Positions 37,159 to 47,662 of a stretch of 64,000 nt of DNA are shown piece by piece. This stretch comes from Paraburkholderia saeva (GTDB taxonomy: Bacteria > Pseudomonadota > Gammaproteobacteria > Burkholderiales > Burkholderiaceae). The translations under genes were made by a program, and so were the position numbers. The notes under the pieces were generated by a model that did no database searches, was not told where the DNA came from, and saw only the letters and a list, made by a program, of their open reading frames with translations. Numbering within the stretch: position 1 is the stretch's first letter; each line of letters opens with the position of its first letter. The stretch is from the NCBI RefSeq assembly GCF_907164555.1, contig NZ_CAJQZC010000002.1:1-64000 (forward strand), read 5' to 3'.

Positions 37159-39852
37159 ATGTCCGACACCGCTACGCCCGCTGTGATCCGCCGCGCCGAT
37201 TACGCGCCGCCCGCCTTCCTGATCGAAACCGTCGCGCTGGAGTTCGATCTCGTCCCCGGGCGCACGGTCGTCCGCAACACGATGCGCGTGCGCCGCAATC
37301 CCGACGCCGCGCACGCGCCGCATTTCGAACTGATGGGCGAACAGCTGGAGTTCGTCAGCGCGACGATCGACGGCAACGCGCATGCCGCCGCGCATCCTCA
37401 CGAGCGCGGCCTGACGCTCGACGACGTGCCCGGCGATTTCGAACTGACGCTCGTGAGCGTCTGCAACCCGGCGGAGAACACCACGCTCTCCGGTCTCTAC
37501 GTATCGGGCGGCAACTTCTTCACCCAGTGCGAAGCCGAAGGCTTTCGCCGCATCACGTACTTCCTCGACCGCCCCGATGTGATGGCGACCTACACGGTCA
37601 CACTGCGCGCCGATAAAGCGGCGTTTCCGGTGCTGCTCTCGAACGGCAACCTGATCGAGGAAGGCGACCTGCCCGACGGCCGTCACTTCGCGCGCTGGGA
37701 GGATCCGTTTCGCAAGCCGAGCTATCTGTTCGCGCTCGTGGCGGGCAAACTCGTCGCGCTCGAGGAACGCGTGAAGACCGGCTCGGGCAAGGAAAAGCTG
37801 CTGCAGGTGTGGGTCGAACCGCACGATCTCGACAAGACGCAGCACGCGATGGATTCGCTGAAGAATTCGATTCGCTGGGACGAGCAGCGCTTCGGGCTCG
37901 AACTCGATCTGGACCGCTTCATGATCGTCGCCGTGAGCGACTTCAATATGGGCGCGATGGAGAACAAGGGGCTCAACATCTTCAACACGAAGTACGTGCT
38001 GGCGAACCCCGAAACCGCAACGGATACCGACTTCGCGAACATCGAGGCCGTGGTCGGCCACGAGTACTTCCACAACTGGACCGGCAACCGCGTGACGTGC
38101 CGCGACTGGTTCCAGTTGAGCCTGAAGGAAGGCCTGACCGTGTTCCGCGACCAGGAGTTTTCCGCCGACATGGCCGGCGGTGCAACGGACGAAGCAGCGC
38201 GTGCCACGAAGCGCATCGAGGACGTGCGCGTGCTGCGCCAGATGCAGTTCGCCGAAGACGGAGGCCCGATGGCGCATCCGGTGCGCCCGGAAAGCTACGT
38301 CGAGATCAACAACTTCTACACGATGACGGTGTACGAAAAAGGCTCGGAAGTCGTGCGGATGTATCAGACGCTCTTCGGTCGCGACGGCTTTCGCCGCGGC
38401 ATGGACCTGTATTTCGAGCGCCACGATGGGCAGGCCGTGACGTGCGACGATTTCCGCCACGCACTCGCCGATGCCAACGGTCGCGATCTCGCGCAGTTCG
38501 AACGCTGGTACAGCCAGGCCGGCACGCCACGCGTGTCCGTCAAGACCACTTACGACGCAGCGCAGCGCCGCTACAGCGTGACACTGACGCAGGGTTATGG
38601 CGAGAGTTCACCGGCCGCCCGCGAAACGCAGAAGGGTCCGCTGCTGATTCCGTTTGCAATCGGCCTGATCGGCAAGGACGGCGCCGATCTGCCGCTGCGC
38701 CTCGAAGGCGAAACTGCCCCGGGTGCCGGCACAACACGCGTGCTCGAATTCACGACGACCGGGCAGACCTTCACGTTCGTCGATGTTGCCGACAGGCCGC
38801 TGCCTTCGCTGTTGCGCAATTTCTCGGCACCGGTGATCGTCGAATACGACTACTCGAACGAAGATCTCACCTTCCTGCTCGCCCACGACAGCGATCCGTT
38901 CAACCGCTGGGAGGCCGGTCAGCGCCTCGCGACGCGCGAGCTGCTCGCACTTGCTTCGCGCGCCGCAACAGGCGCCCCGTTACAGCTCGACGATTCCATT
39001 GTCGCTGCGTTTGCCCGTGTGCTGCGCGACGAAACGCTTTCGCCGGCGTTTCGCGAACTCGCGCTGATGCTGCCATCGGAAGCCTACCTGGCCGAGCAGA
39101 TGGTCGAGTCGAATCCGGCCGCTGTGCACCGGGCCCGGCAGTTCGTTCGCAACCATCTGGCGAACGCGCTGCGCGCCGACTGGCTCGCGATCTACGATCG
39201 CCATCAGACGCCGGGCGCATACGAAGCAACGCCCGAAGCATCGGGCCATCGCGCACTGAAGAATCTCGCGCTGTCATATCTCGCCGACCTGGACGACCCT
39301 GCTGAAGCCGTACGGCTCGCGCGCGCGCAGTACGACGCGGCGAACAACATGACGGACCGGTCGGCGGCACTGTCGGCGCTGCTGAATGCGTCGGCGGCGA
39401 CGGGCGGAACGCTTGCCGATGCCGCGCTCGACGACTTCTATCGACGCTTCGAAAAAGAACCGCTCGTCATCGACAAGTGGTTCGCCCTTCAGGCGACGCA
39501 ACGCGGAAGCGCGCAGCGACCGGTGATCGACATCGTGCGCAGGTTGATGGCGCATCCGGCGTTCACGTTGAAGAACCCGAACCGGGCGCGCTCGCTGATC
39601 TCCAGTTTCTGCACGGCGAATCCGTCGCAGTTCCATGCCGAGGATGGTTCGGGTTACCGCTTCTGGGCCGAACAGGTCATCGCGCTCGACGCGATGAATC
39701 CGCAGGTCGCGGCACGTCTCGCAAGGTCGCTGGAGTTGTGGCGCCGGTTCACGCCCACGCTGCGCGATAGCATGCGCGCGGCGCTGGAATCCGTCGCCGC
39801 GAAAGTGAAATCGCGCGACGTGCGCGAGATCGTGGAGAAAGCGCTGGGCTGA
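37159..39852 (+). CDS. pepN: Aminopeptidase N
   Basis: PepN is a zinc metallopeptidase that removes N-terminal residues from peptides in the cytoplasm. The 897-residue product has the exopeptidase motif GAMENKG and the zinc site HEYFH (His301, Glu302, His305) with the third ligand Glu324. The four-domain length agrees with E. coli PepN (870). The ATG at 37159 (MSDTATPAV) is preferred over one 72 bases upstream. Confidence 0.96.
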   Translation: MSDTATPAVIRRADYAPPAFLIETVALEFDLVPGRTVVRNTMRVRRNPDAAHAPHFELMGEQLEFVSATIDGNAHAAAHPHERGLTLDDVPGDFELTLVSVCNPAENTTLSGLYVSGGNFFTQCEAEGFRRITYFLDRPDVMATYTVTLRADKAAFPVLLSNGNLIEEGDLPDGRHFARWEDPFRKPSYLFALVAGKLVALEERVKTGSGKEKLLQVWVEPHDLDKTQHAMDSLKNSIRWDEQRFGLELDLDRFMIVAVSDFNMGAMENKGLNIFNTKYVLANPETATDTDFANIEAVVGHEYFHNWTGNRVTCRDWFQLSLKEGLTVFRDQEFSADMAGGATDEAARATKRIEDVRVLRQMQFAEDGGPMAHPVRPESYVEINNFYTMTVYEKGSEVVRMYQTLFGRDGFRRGMDLYFERHDGQAVTCDDFRHALADANGRDLAQFERWYSQAGTPRVSVKTTYDAAQRRYSVTLTQGYGESSPAARETQKGPLLIPFAIGLIGKDGADLPLRLEGETAPGAGTTRVLEFTTTGQTFTFVDVADRPLPSLLRNFSAPVIVEYDYSNEDLTFLLAHDSDPFNRWEAGQRLATRELLALASRAATGAPLQLDDSIVAAFARVLRDETLSPAFRELALMLPSEAYLAEQMVESNPAAVHRARQFVRNHLANALRADWLAIYDRHQTPGAYEATPEASGHRALKNLALSYLADLDDPAEAVRLARAQYDAANNMTDRSAALSALLNASAATGGTLADAALDDFYRRFEKEPLVIDKWFALQATQRGSAQRPVIDIVRRLMAHPAFTLKNPNRARSLISSFCTANPSQFHAEDGSGYRFWAEQVIALDAMNPQVAARLARSLELWRRFTPTLRDSMRAALESVAAKVKSRDVREIVEKALG

Positions 39853-40091
39853 TTTTCCGGCGCAACTGCCTGGGAAAGGAGCCGGCGTGCGGTGCCGGCT
39901 CCTCGTTGCCCGCGCGCTCAAAACGGCCTTACGCCGCTCAATTCATCTTCATCTTGCGGGAAACGGGCGTTGCGACCCGCTACAGCGCGAACTGCTGTGA
40001 TGCGAAAAGCACGCACGCCATCTCAAAACGCGAGGCACGCGGGTGCAAGCGGGTAAAATCAGCGCATTCCTTCGCCTCTCCGGAGTAAGCA

Positions 40092-41108
<1,017 letters not shown>

Positions 41109-41127
41109 AAAAGTTGATTGAGGGGGC

Positions 41128-41157
41128 TTGTCAAAGTATCGGAGAAGTCCCTATAAT
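41128..41157 (+). promoter_or_regulatory. Promoter of tRNA-Thr
   Basis: TTGTCA and TATAAT are separated by 18 bp, and the tRNA begins 14 bp after the -10 element. Confidence 0.75.
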
Positions 41158-41171
41158 CTCGTTTCTCTGAT

Positions 41172-41247
41172 GCCGGAATAGCTCAGACGGTAGAGCAGCG
41201 CATTCGTAATGCGAAGGTCGGGGGTTCGATTCCTCTTTCCGGCACCA
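41172..41247 (+). tRNA. tRNA-Thr (CGT)
   Basis: A 76-nt cloverleaf with encoded CCA. The acceptor stem is GCCGGAA/TTCCGGC, the anticodon loop TTCGTAA gives CGT (codon ACG), and the T loop is GTTCGATTC. It closely follows the sequence pattern of E. coli tRNA-Thr(CGT). Confidence 0.96.
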
Positions 41248-41263
41248 TAAGATTCAAGCACTT

Positions 41264-41291
41264 AGCCCAGTCATTGCGACTGGGCTTTTTG
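41264..41291 (+). terminator. Terminator of tRNA-Thr
   Basis: The stem AGCCCAGTC/GACTGGGCT with a short loop is followed by TTTTTG, 17 bp after the tRNA. Confidence 0.85.
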
Positions 41292-41517
41292 CTTTCTGGA
41301 ATCCGTTGATACACAAGCAGAGGGCGTCGACGGATATCCCGAGCCCTGTCGTCACGCCTGAACGACATCGACGACGGCGCAACGCACGATAGGTCCACAC
41401 ACCACCGAGCATCGTCAGCGAACCATGCGAGCGCGCTTATCCTTGTCGTCATACCTCGTAGCAATGTTTAAGAATCCTGAATGACGAACACCGCGCTCGA
41501 CACGACGCGCCACACCA

Positions 41518-42432
41518 TCACTCCCGCAGCGCCCGCTTAGCCCGAAAGAAATCAATCAGCGCACGCACCTTGAGCGGCATCTGCGCGCGGCCCGGCGTAT
41601 ACAGATAGAAGCCGGGAAACACAGGACACCACGCCTCCAGCACTTTCACCAGCCGGCCATCCTCGAGTTGCTCACGCACGTATCCGTCGATCACATGCAA
41701 CAGCCCGACGCCCTGCTCAGCCGCCTTCACCATCGTGCGCAGATCGTTGGTGACGAGGCTCCCCTGCGTCTCCACTTCGAACACGCGACGCGGATCGTCC
41801 GGTTGCGCGAACTCCCATCGATACATTCCGCCGCTTGTCGAGAACCGGTAGCGCAGGCAATCGTGCGCGACGAGATCCCCGGGCGTCGCGGGTTTCGGAT
41901 GGCGCTCGAAATACGCCGGCGATCCGGCCACCGCGATACGCACCTCGCCGCTCAGCGGCACGGCAACCATATCGCGCGCAACGCGTTCGCCCAGACGAAT
42001 TCCGGCATCGAAGCCCTCGCCGACGAGATCGACGAAACCATCGTCGAGCGTCAACTCCAGCCGGATATGCGGATAAGTGCGGGTGAATTCCGCGAGATAC
42101 GGCTGCACGAGCATTTCACTCGCAATGCGCGGCAGATTGATGCGCAACGTGCCCGCCGGATGATTGCGCGTTTCATCGAGGGAATCGAACGCCGCCTCCA
42201 GCGTCGCGAGCGCGGGAAGCACGCGCTCCAGAAACTGCGCGCCCGCCTCCGTCAATGCGACACGGCGTGTTGTGCGATTGAAGAGCCGCACGTTGAGCTG
42301 CGTTTCCAGCGCCCGGATGGTCTGCGACAACGCGGAAGGCGATACCCCCGTTTCGCCTGCCGCGCGGGTGAAGCTGCCGTGCCGGGCGACCGCGACGAAG
42401 GCCGTTAACCCGGGCAGATGAGACGGATCCAT
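41518..42432 (-). CDS. LysR family transcriptional regulator
   Basis: The 304-residue protein has an N-terminal winged helix-turn-helix (SFTRAAGETGVSPSALSQTIRALE, residues 20-43) and a periplasmic-binding-like effector domain from about 90. It faces the aldo/keto reductase gene divergently, and a perfect 10-bp palindrome lies in the gap. It probably controls both genes. The closest named groups are the large 'LysR substrate-binding' family without known ligand. Confidence 0.92.
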   Translation of the reverse strand: MDPSHLPGLTAFVAVARHGSFTRAAGETGVSPSALSQTIRALETQLNVRLFNRTTRRVALTEAGAQFLERVLPALATLEAAFDSLDETRNHPAGTLRINLPRIASEMLVQPYLAEFTRTYPHIRLELTLDDGFVDLVGEGFDAGIRLGERVARDMVAVPLSGEVRIAVAGSPAYFERHPKPATPGDLVAHDCLRYRFSTSGGMYRWEFAQPDDPRRVFEVETQGSLVTNDLRTMVKAAEQGVGLLHVIDGYVREQLEDGRLVKVLEAWCPVFPGFYLYTPGRAQMPLKVRALIDFFRAKRALRE

Positions 42433-42443
42433 GGCTGCGCTCC

Positions 42444-42466
42444 ATTGTGAAGTATCACTTCACAAT
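42444..42466. promoter_or_regulatory. Candidate LysR operator
   Basis: A perfect inverted repeat ATTGTGAAGT-ATC-ACTTCACAAT contains the T-N11-A core of LysR sites. It lies 11 bp upstream of the regulator start and about 115 bp upstream of the reductase. Confidence 0.65.
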
Positions 42467-42580
42467 TCATTCAGAAAGACCCGATTTTTCCACAAAAATA
42501 TTCGGCGCACGATACGTTCATCGCCTTCGCACTTCCGGCTTTCGCGGAATGCAACCTGAACGTTCCCAAGGAGACAACTC

Positions 42581-43720
42581 ATGACGATGCAACGCTATAC
42601 CCTGCTCGGTCGCTCCGGCCTGCGCGTGAGCCCGATCGCACTCGGCACGATGACGTTCGGCACCGAATGGGGCTGGGGCGCCGACGAGAAAGCCGCCCAG
42701 CGGCTCTTCGATCTGTACGTGGACGCAGGCGGCAACTTTATCGATACGGCCGACCTGTACACCGAGGGCACGAGCGAGCAGTGGGTCGGCCGGTTCGCGG
42801 CACAGCGCGGATTGCGCGAACGCCTCGTGATCGCCACCAAGTACAGCTACAACGCCGAAAGCGGCAATCCGAACGCGGGCGGCAATCATCGAAAGAATCT
42901 GATCCGCGCGCTCGAAGGCTCGCTGAAACGCCTCGGCACCGATTACATCGATCTGTACTACCTGCACACGTGGGATCGCATGACGCCCGTCGACGAAGTG
43001 ATGCGTGCAATGGATGACGCCGTGCGCGCGGGCAAGATCCGCTACGTCGGGCTCTCGGATACACCGGCATGGTTCGCAGGACGCGCACAAACGCTCGCCG
43101 ACTGGCGCGGCTTCGAACCGGTCGCGGCAATGCAGCTGGAATACTCGATGATCGAGCGCAATGCGGAAAACGAGTTTGCGGATCTCGCGGCCAATCTCGG
43201 CATGGGGCTCGTGCCCTGGAGTCCGCTTGGCATGGGCGTGCTGTCGGGCAAATACCGGCCGTCGCAAGCCGCATCGTTCCAGACGAAGGGATTTTCAGGC
43301 GACGGGCGGCTTGCGAGCCTTGCGGCTGCGCCGCCCCCGGGCTTCGACAAGCTCACCGAACGCAACTTCCGTATCGTCGCCGAACTGGAAGCGGTCGCGA
43401 ACGAGGCCGGCCGCCCGATGGCGCAGGTCGCGCTGAACTGGCTGCATCAGAAGCGCGGCGTGTCGAGCATCATCGTCGGCGCGACGAAAGCGGAGCAGTT
43501 GCAGGAATCGCTCGGTGCGCTCGATTTCATGCTCGCGCCGGAACACCTCGCGCGGCTCGACGCTGTTTCGGAACCGGCCCGGCCGTTTCCGTACTACATG
43601 TTCGCCGACGGACATCAGGCGCGCATCCACGGTCAGATCGACGTGGTCGGCAAGCCTGAGGGTTATGACCGCCCGGTTCGCGTACCGGCCCCGGACAAAA
43701 CACCTGTCGAAACCCCGTAG
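42581..43720 (+). CDS. Aldo/keto reductase
   Basis: A 379-residue NADPH-dependent (alpha/beta)8-barrel reductase. The catalytic Asp and Tyr are in NFIDTADLYTEG, the Lys in VIATKYSY and the His in LYYLHTWD. The C-terminal NADP-binding segment is SSIIVGATKAEQLQESL. An AAGGAGACA ribosome-binding site precedes the ATG. The residues after about 330 form a longer tail than the family core. Its divergent LysR partner suggests induction by an aldehyde or ketone, unidentified here. Confidence 0.9.
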   Translation: MTMQRYTLLGRSGLRVSPIALGTMTFGTEWGWGADEKAAQRLFDLYVDAGGNFIDTADLYTEGTSEQWVGRFAAQRGLRERLVIATKYSYNAESGNPNAGGNHRKNLIRALEGSLKRLGTDYIDLYYLHTWDRMTPVDEVMRAMDDAVRAGKIRYVGLSDTPAWFAGRAQTLADWRGFEPVAAMQLEYSMIERNAENEFADLAANLGMGLVPWSPLGMGVLSGKYRPSQAASFQTKGFSGDGRLASLAAAPPPGFDKLTERNFRIVAELEAVANEAGRPMAQVALNWLHQKRGVSSIIVGATKAEQLQESLGALDFMLAPEHLARLDAVSEPARPFPYYMFADGHQARIHGQIDVVGKPEGYDRPVRVPAPDKTPVETP

Positions 43721-44290
43721 GTCAGGAAAGGGGCGACGAAACGACGAGCCCGCACCGGGCGGCGGCCATGTCGCTGCCCGATAACGCGCGCGTCGTCCGC
43801 AAACCCGACGCATGTCGGCGTGCCCGAAAAATATTAGCGATATTTGTGCAAACTGATTTTCGAACGAATGATCGTTTAAAGTCGAATGCGCCCTCATTCA
43901 CAAAAAACGGCACAGAAAAATATATGTGGGCGTCAACGGCACGCCTTAATGATCCGTTAATGAAAGATCACGCAAGATCGTATTTCGCATGAATGTGAAG
44001 TCGAGCGTCTTTTCGCTGCAGCGCACAATAAAAGCGTTATCTGTTTCGATGGCCCACATGTATGCAGGCGCACAGAACAAGGGCGGGAAGCAAGGGGAGA
44101 CCGGTTGTAAGGGCGGGACTGAAGCGAGAGGATTAGCAGACAACCGATAAATTCTATTCACTCAAGTTCAATTCCGGAAGAGCTGTGCCGTTAAAGCAAC
44201 AGTGAAACGGCGAAACCAGAGTTGCCGCTTCGCAGCACTGGTGCAAAACGAAGACCGAGGCAGATAATCGGTTTGTAAAGGAGAAAGATC
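43721..44290. other. AT-rich intergenic region
   Basis: About 570 bp with visibly lower GC than its flanks. A 53-codon frame at 43989-44150 lacks a ribosome-binding site and is not called. Nothing else was recognised, apart from the AAAGGAGA ribosome-binding site of the next small gene at its end. Confidence 0.4.
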
Positions 44291-44440
44291 ATGGATACCA
44301 AACCGCCAAGAATTCCGACCCCAGACCAGGTGTTGAGTCCGGATCCGGAACCGGCAGGCGTTGAGTTCCTCGGGGCCGAACTTCCAGAACACGTTCGCGC
44401 ATTCTTCGACGAACAACGCAAGTCGTGCGACCAGAAGTAA
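44291..44440 (+). CDS. Small hypothetical protein, 49 residues
   Basis: An ATG seven bases after a strong AAAGGAGA ribosome-binding site opens a frame for 49 residues (MDTKPPRIPTPDQVLSPDPE at the start, ending EQRKSCDQK). It is Pro-, Glu- and Asp-rich with no signal peptide or membrane segment. The strong initiation site and the isolated position support a real gene. Function unknown. Confidence 0.6.
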   Translation: MDTKPPRIPTPDQVLSPDPEPAGVEFLGAELPEHVRAFFDEQRKSCDQK

Positions 44441-44695
44441 GCGTGGTCAGACACGGCAATACGGGATACGCGCTGGGTTACGCCCAATCCGCGCGGAGAT
44501 GGCTGTCGTGCGCAGGCGCCTGGGTGCGCCGCGTACCGCGCGCATTCGCGCAAGCGGCTGCCGTCTGATTGTTGCATGCGCGCCGGGTTGCAGAACCCGG
44601 CGTGCAGGGTTGCGCGCGTCGCCTTGACCGCACCGATGCGCTGATGGTCTATTCTTCTGCTGTTTACGTTCTGGCCTGTTGGCCCGCTATTCCTC

Positions 44696-45292
44696 ATGAC
44701 ACTTCCAAAACGCGCTCGCGTGCTTTGCGCGACGCTGCTCGCGGCCACGTTTGCCGTCGCCCCGCTTCCCGCCTCCGCCGATGGCGACGACACGGCGCTC
44801 ACCAATCTCATCGCGCTTGCGTCGCAACGTCTTGCACTTGCGGAGCCGGTTGCGCGCTACAAGTGGGCCACGCACCAGCCGATTACCGACACGCCGCGCG
44901 AAAACGCGCTGCTACAGGATGTCGCGAAGCGCGCGATGGCGGCGAATGTCGATCCCGCCTTCGCGCAGGCGTTCTTCCGCGATCAGATCGATGCCAGTAA
45001 AGATGTGCAGAACGCCTTGTTCGAAGCATGGCGCAATGGCCAGCCGCCCGCTGGCGCCGCGCCAGACCTCGCCACCAGCACGCGCCCGCAAGTGGACCGC
45101 CTGACCCAGTCGATGATGGCCGGCCTTGCGCGAGTTCAGCCGCTACGCGGCGCGCCGGACTGTCCGTCGCGGGTCGCGCAGGGCATTGCAAACTGGAAGT
45201 CATTGACGCGCTACGACGCCGCGCATTCGAGCGCGCTCACGCACGCGCTCTCGCACGTGTGCGAATCGGGCGGCGTCGGCGCGACGGGTTGA
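44696..45292 (+). CDS. Periplasmic chorismate mutase (AroQ-gamma type)
   Basis: The 198-residue protein has a signal peptide (about residues 1-28, ending PLPASADG), then an all-helical AroQ domain. That domain has the conserved set LIALASQRLALAEPVARYKW and RENALLQDVAKRA, with Arg, Lys and Gln residues suited to chorismate. It converts chorismate to prephenate outside the cytoplasm. Two C-terminal cysteines (DCPSR, HVCES) could form the disulfide seen in secreted AroQ enzymes. It stands alone and its purpose is unclear, as for other exported chorismate mutases. Confidence 0.88.
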   Translation: MTLPKRARVLCATLLAATFAVAPLPASADGDDTALTNLIALASQRLALAEPVARYKWATHQPITDTPRENALLQDVAKRAMAANVDPAFAQAFFRDQIDASKDVQNALFEAWRNGQPPAGAAPDLATSTRPQVDRLTQSMMAGLARVQPLRGAPDCPSRVAQGIANWKSLTRYDAAHSSALTHALSHVCESGGVGATG

Positions 45293-45300
45293 AACGGCCG

Positions 45301-46464
45301 CTAGACCGTGGCGGCATCGCTTGCGGCGAGCGGCGCTGACGCGGCTGTGCCCAGCAGCGAAACCGCGAGGCCGCGGTCGAGATGCGTCTGGAGGATGCGG
45401 TACGTCGACAGTTCGAACGCACTCGCAACGCCGGGCACGACGAGTAAGGCGGCCTCTTTCCGCGTCGCCGCACCGCCGAGATACCGCCAGCGGTCGATCA
45501 CATGAAACGCCGAGGCCTGCGATTGCGCGTCGCGTTCCTCGAAGACGATGGGCCCGGTGAACGGCCAGGGCGCATCGATGGGATCGTTCCGGCCGACGCG
45601 AGGTGCCCGGTTATGCCGCGGTCGCAGCGTCGCGATCCATTGCGCCTCGGCGAGCAACGCGCCAAGCTCGCCGCCCGTCGCACGCCATTCGACGCGCCGA
45701 ACCAGCTGCGCGAGACGGACATCCTTCGCCGAACGCCGTTCAGCCGTGAGATGCGCCCGCACCCGCTGACGGACACGCACACTCCGGCCAACGTAAAGCG
45801 GCAGATCATCTTCGCCGTAGAACACGTAGACGCCGCAACCGGCGGGTGCGGTGTCGAGCAGATCTTCGGTGATATCGCCGGCAAGCTGGAAATAACGCGT
45901 AGTGCGCTCGATCTGCGTGCGCAGTGCGTCGACTGGCACGAGGTTGTGCAGACGCTGCCAGAATTGCCAGAGCAGATCGGCGTCCGCCAGTGCACGATGG
46001 CGATCGGACGGCACGAGCGCGTGACGCTGAACCAGTGCATCGAGGCCATGGCGCTTCTCGGCCGGAAACAGGGCGCGCGAGAGCCGCACCGTGCAAAGCA
46101 CGTCTGGATTGAACGTCAGCCCCACCCGCGCGAACTCGCCGCGCAGGAAGCCGCGATCGAAACTGGCGTTATGCGCGACAAAAAGCTTGCCCTTCAGGTG
46201 CTCGAACAGCGCGGGCGCGATCGACTCGAACGTCGGCGCGCCACGCACCATCGCATCCGTAATGCCGGTGAGCTGCTGGATGAAGGGCGGAATGGGCTGC
46301 TGCGGATCGAGCAGCGTGCTCCAGCGCGAAACACCTTGCGGCCCCACTTCGACGACGCCGACTTCGGTAATCCGATGCTCGCCGACAGACCCACCGGTGG
46401 TTTCGAGGTCGACAAAGACAATGGGTACGTCGATGGCGGAAGCCGCCAGATACTGTTCAGGCAT
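45301..46464 (-). CDS. DEDDh exonuclease / GIY-YIG endonuclease fusion
   Basis: The ATG at 46464 gives 387 residues. Residues 13-180 are a DnaQ-like 3'-5' exonuclease with Asp19 and Glu21 in VFVDLETTG, then HNASFDRGFL and the HRALADADL motif with His and Asp. Residues from about 210 are a GIY-YIG nuclease of the UvrC N-terminal type (GVYVFYGEDDLPLYVGRS). The remainder has no assigned domain. Such fusions are sometimes annotated as DNA polymerase III epsilon or excinuclease Cho. A DNA repair role is likely, but this is not the replicative proofreader dnaQ. Confidence 0.88.
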   Translation of the reverse strand: MPEQYLAASAIDVPIVFVDLETTGGSVGEHRITEVGVVEVGPQGVSRWSTLLDPQQPIPPFIQQLTGITDAMVRGAPTFESIAPALFEHLKGKLFVAHNASFDRGFLRGEFARVGLTFNPDVLCTVRLSRALFPAEKRHGLDALVQRHALVPSDRHRALADADLLWQFWQRLHNLVPVDALRTQIERTTRYFQLAGDITEDLLDTAPAGCGVYVFYGEDDLPLYVGRSVRVRQRVRAHLTAERRSAKDVRLAQLVRRVEWRATGGELGALLAEAQWIATLRPRHNRAPRVGRNDPIDAPWPFTGPIVFEERDAQSQASAFHVIDRWRYLGGAATRKEAALLVVPGVASAFELSTYRILQTHLDRGLAVSLLGTAASAPLAASDAATV

Positions 46465-46729
46465 GGGAAGGCGTTGTAGGCGTGACTTCGCGCAAGTATG
46501 CACCACTTGGCAGATCAGCAGGATTGCACGGGGAAATTTTTATCGCGCGGCCGGGCATTAAAACGGGGCGCGCCAGCACGCTTTTTAGTATTCGATATTT
46601 CTATTGGGAATCTATAAACCGATCGGACAAAAATGCGGTTTTATCATTAACCAACATGGCGCGCCCTCGCTAATTGAGGAACCTCATGTTCTGCCGCATC
46701 CGACCATACAGGACATCATTCGCGGACGT
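46465..46729. other. Intergenic region between the nuclease and cold-shock genes
   Basis: AT-rich, without a gene. The octamer GGCGCGCC occurs twice about 100 bp apart (near 46567 and 46662). No promoter was assigned for the nuclease gene. Confidence 0.35.
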
Positions 46730-46759
46730 AAAAAAGCCCCCGACAGATGCGAGGGCTCC
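46730..46759 (-). terminator. Terminator of the cold-shock gene
   Basis: On the minus strand GAGCCCTCG and the complementary TCGGGGGCT form a stem followed by six T, about 50 bp after the stop. Confidence 0.75.
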
Positions 46760-46809
46760 AGAGGTCACCGCGGCGTCTGCGCGCGGCGTACCGAGGCGTG
46801 CGCCGAGGC

Positions 46810-47013
46810 TTACAGCGGCTGGATGTTTGCAGCCTGCTTGCCCTTCGGCCCGGTCTTCACCTCAAACGACACGCGCTGATTTTCTTTCAGCGACTTGAAT
46901 CCTTCCGAGCGGATTTCCGAAAAATGCGCGAAAAGATCTTCGCCACCCGAATCAGCCGTGATGAATCCAAAGCCTTTAGCATCGTTGAACCATTTGACGA
47001 TACCGGTTTCCAT
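46810..47013 (-). CDS. Cold-shock protein (CspA family)
   Basis: A 67-residue single OB-fold protein with both RNA-binding motifs, KGFGFITAD and DLFAHFSEI. It binds single-stranded RNA as a chaperone and may destabilise RNA structure in the cold. The long AT-rich leader (47014 onward) is typical of csp genes, where the 5' untranslated region takes part in cold regulation. Confidence 0.95.
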   Translation of the reverse strand: METGIVKWFNDAKGFGFITADSGGEDLFAHFSEIRSEGFKSLKENQRVSFEVKTGPKGKQAANIQPL

Positions 47014-47386
47014 ATTCCAGTTTCCTTCAAGATTTTAAGTAAAACGGGCAATGCCCTTTATGCCAACTCCATGGGCCTGCCAGGCACACATCGGGCTCCG
47101 GAATTCAGCCTTGCCGTTATACGGGGAACGATGAGAATCCGTCAAGAGATATTCCGGTAGTTGTTTAGCAGCAGGAATGCAAAGCCAGAATGACACGGTC
47201 GCCTGATACAAAACGCATCTTTAAAGCTCGAGGTCATTATTACATCTTAAAGATTTACTGAATTTAAATTCGGGAATAATTGCCGTTATGTAACATATGG
47301 TGTATTTGGTAAGTGTTTATCCGGGTTGTTCATGTAACGCATTCACTTCACGATCGGATGTACGCAGCGAGCAACGGGAGATCGCC
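47014..47386. other. Shared upstream region of the cold-shock gene and a small protein gene
   Basis: About 370 bp of AT-rich DNA between divergent genes. It should contain the cspA-like leader on the minus strand and the promoter of the 83-residue protein on the plus strand. No further element was pinned down. Confidence 0.4.
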
Positions 47387-47638
47387 ATGTTTTTAAAGGA
47401 ACTCGGACGACTGGCCACCCGGCTTTTTCATTCGCGACCGTCTTCGATACAGGCGGCCATCCCCATGGAAACGGCCAGTTCTTCGGCCTTTGCGCTCGAC
47501 CCGATGTGGCACGGCGATCACTGGCAGAACCTGCTGTCTTCCCCTATGGACGCACGTCGTTACGTCATGGAAGATTGGAGCGTGCCAGACAACTTCGGGT
47601 TCGACGAGCCGGATCCGGTGGCAACCGGCGCTGGCTAG
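47387..47638 (+). CDS. Small hypothetical protein, 83 residues
   Basis: The ATG at 47387 follows GGGAGATCGCC, a good ribosome-binding site; the longer frame upstream lacks one. The product starts MFLKELGRLATRLFHSRPSS, an amphipathic basic stretch, and ends with an acidic tail (FGFDEPDPVATG). It is not a recognisable family member and has no signal peptide. Function unknown. Confidence 0.6.
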   Translation: MFLKELGRLATRLFHSRPSSIQAAIPMETASSSAFALDPMWHGDHWQNLLSSPMDARRYVMEDWSVPDNFGFDEPDPVATGAG

Positions 47639-47662
47639 GAAGGAATGACAGAACGGCGGGAC

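Noticed and set aside
41183-41464. A 93-codon minus-strand frame across tRNA-Thr
   Set aside because: It reads through the tRNA and its terminator; the 'VPERGIEPPTFALRM' type ending is the usual artefact of translating a tRNA.
43989-44150. A 53-codon frame in the AT-rich gap
   Set aside because: No ribosome-binding site, Gly/Lys-rich random-like sequence and no supporting context.
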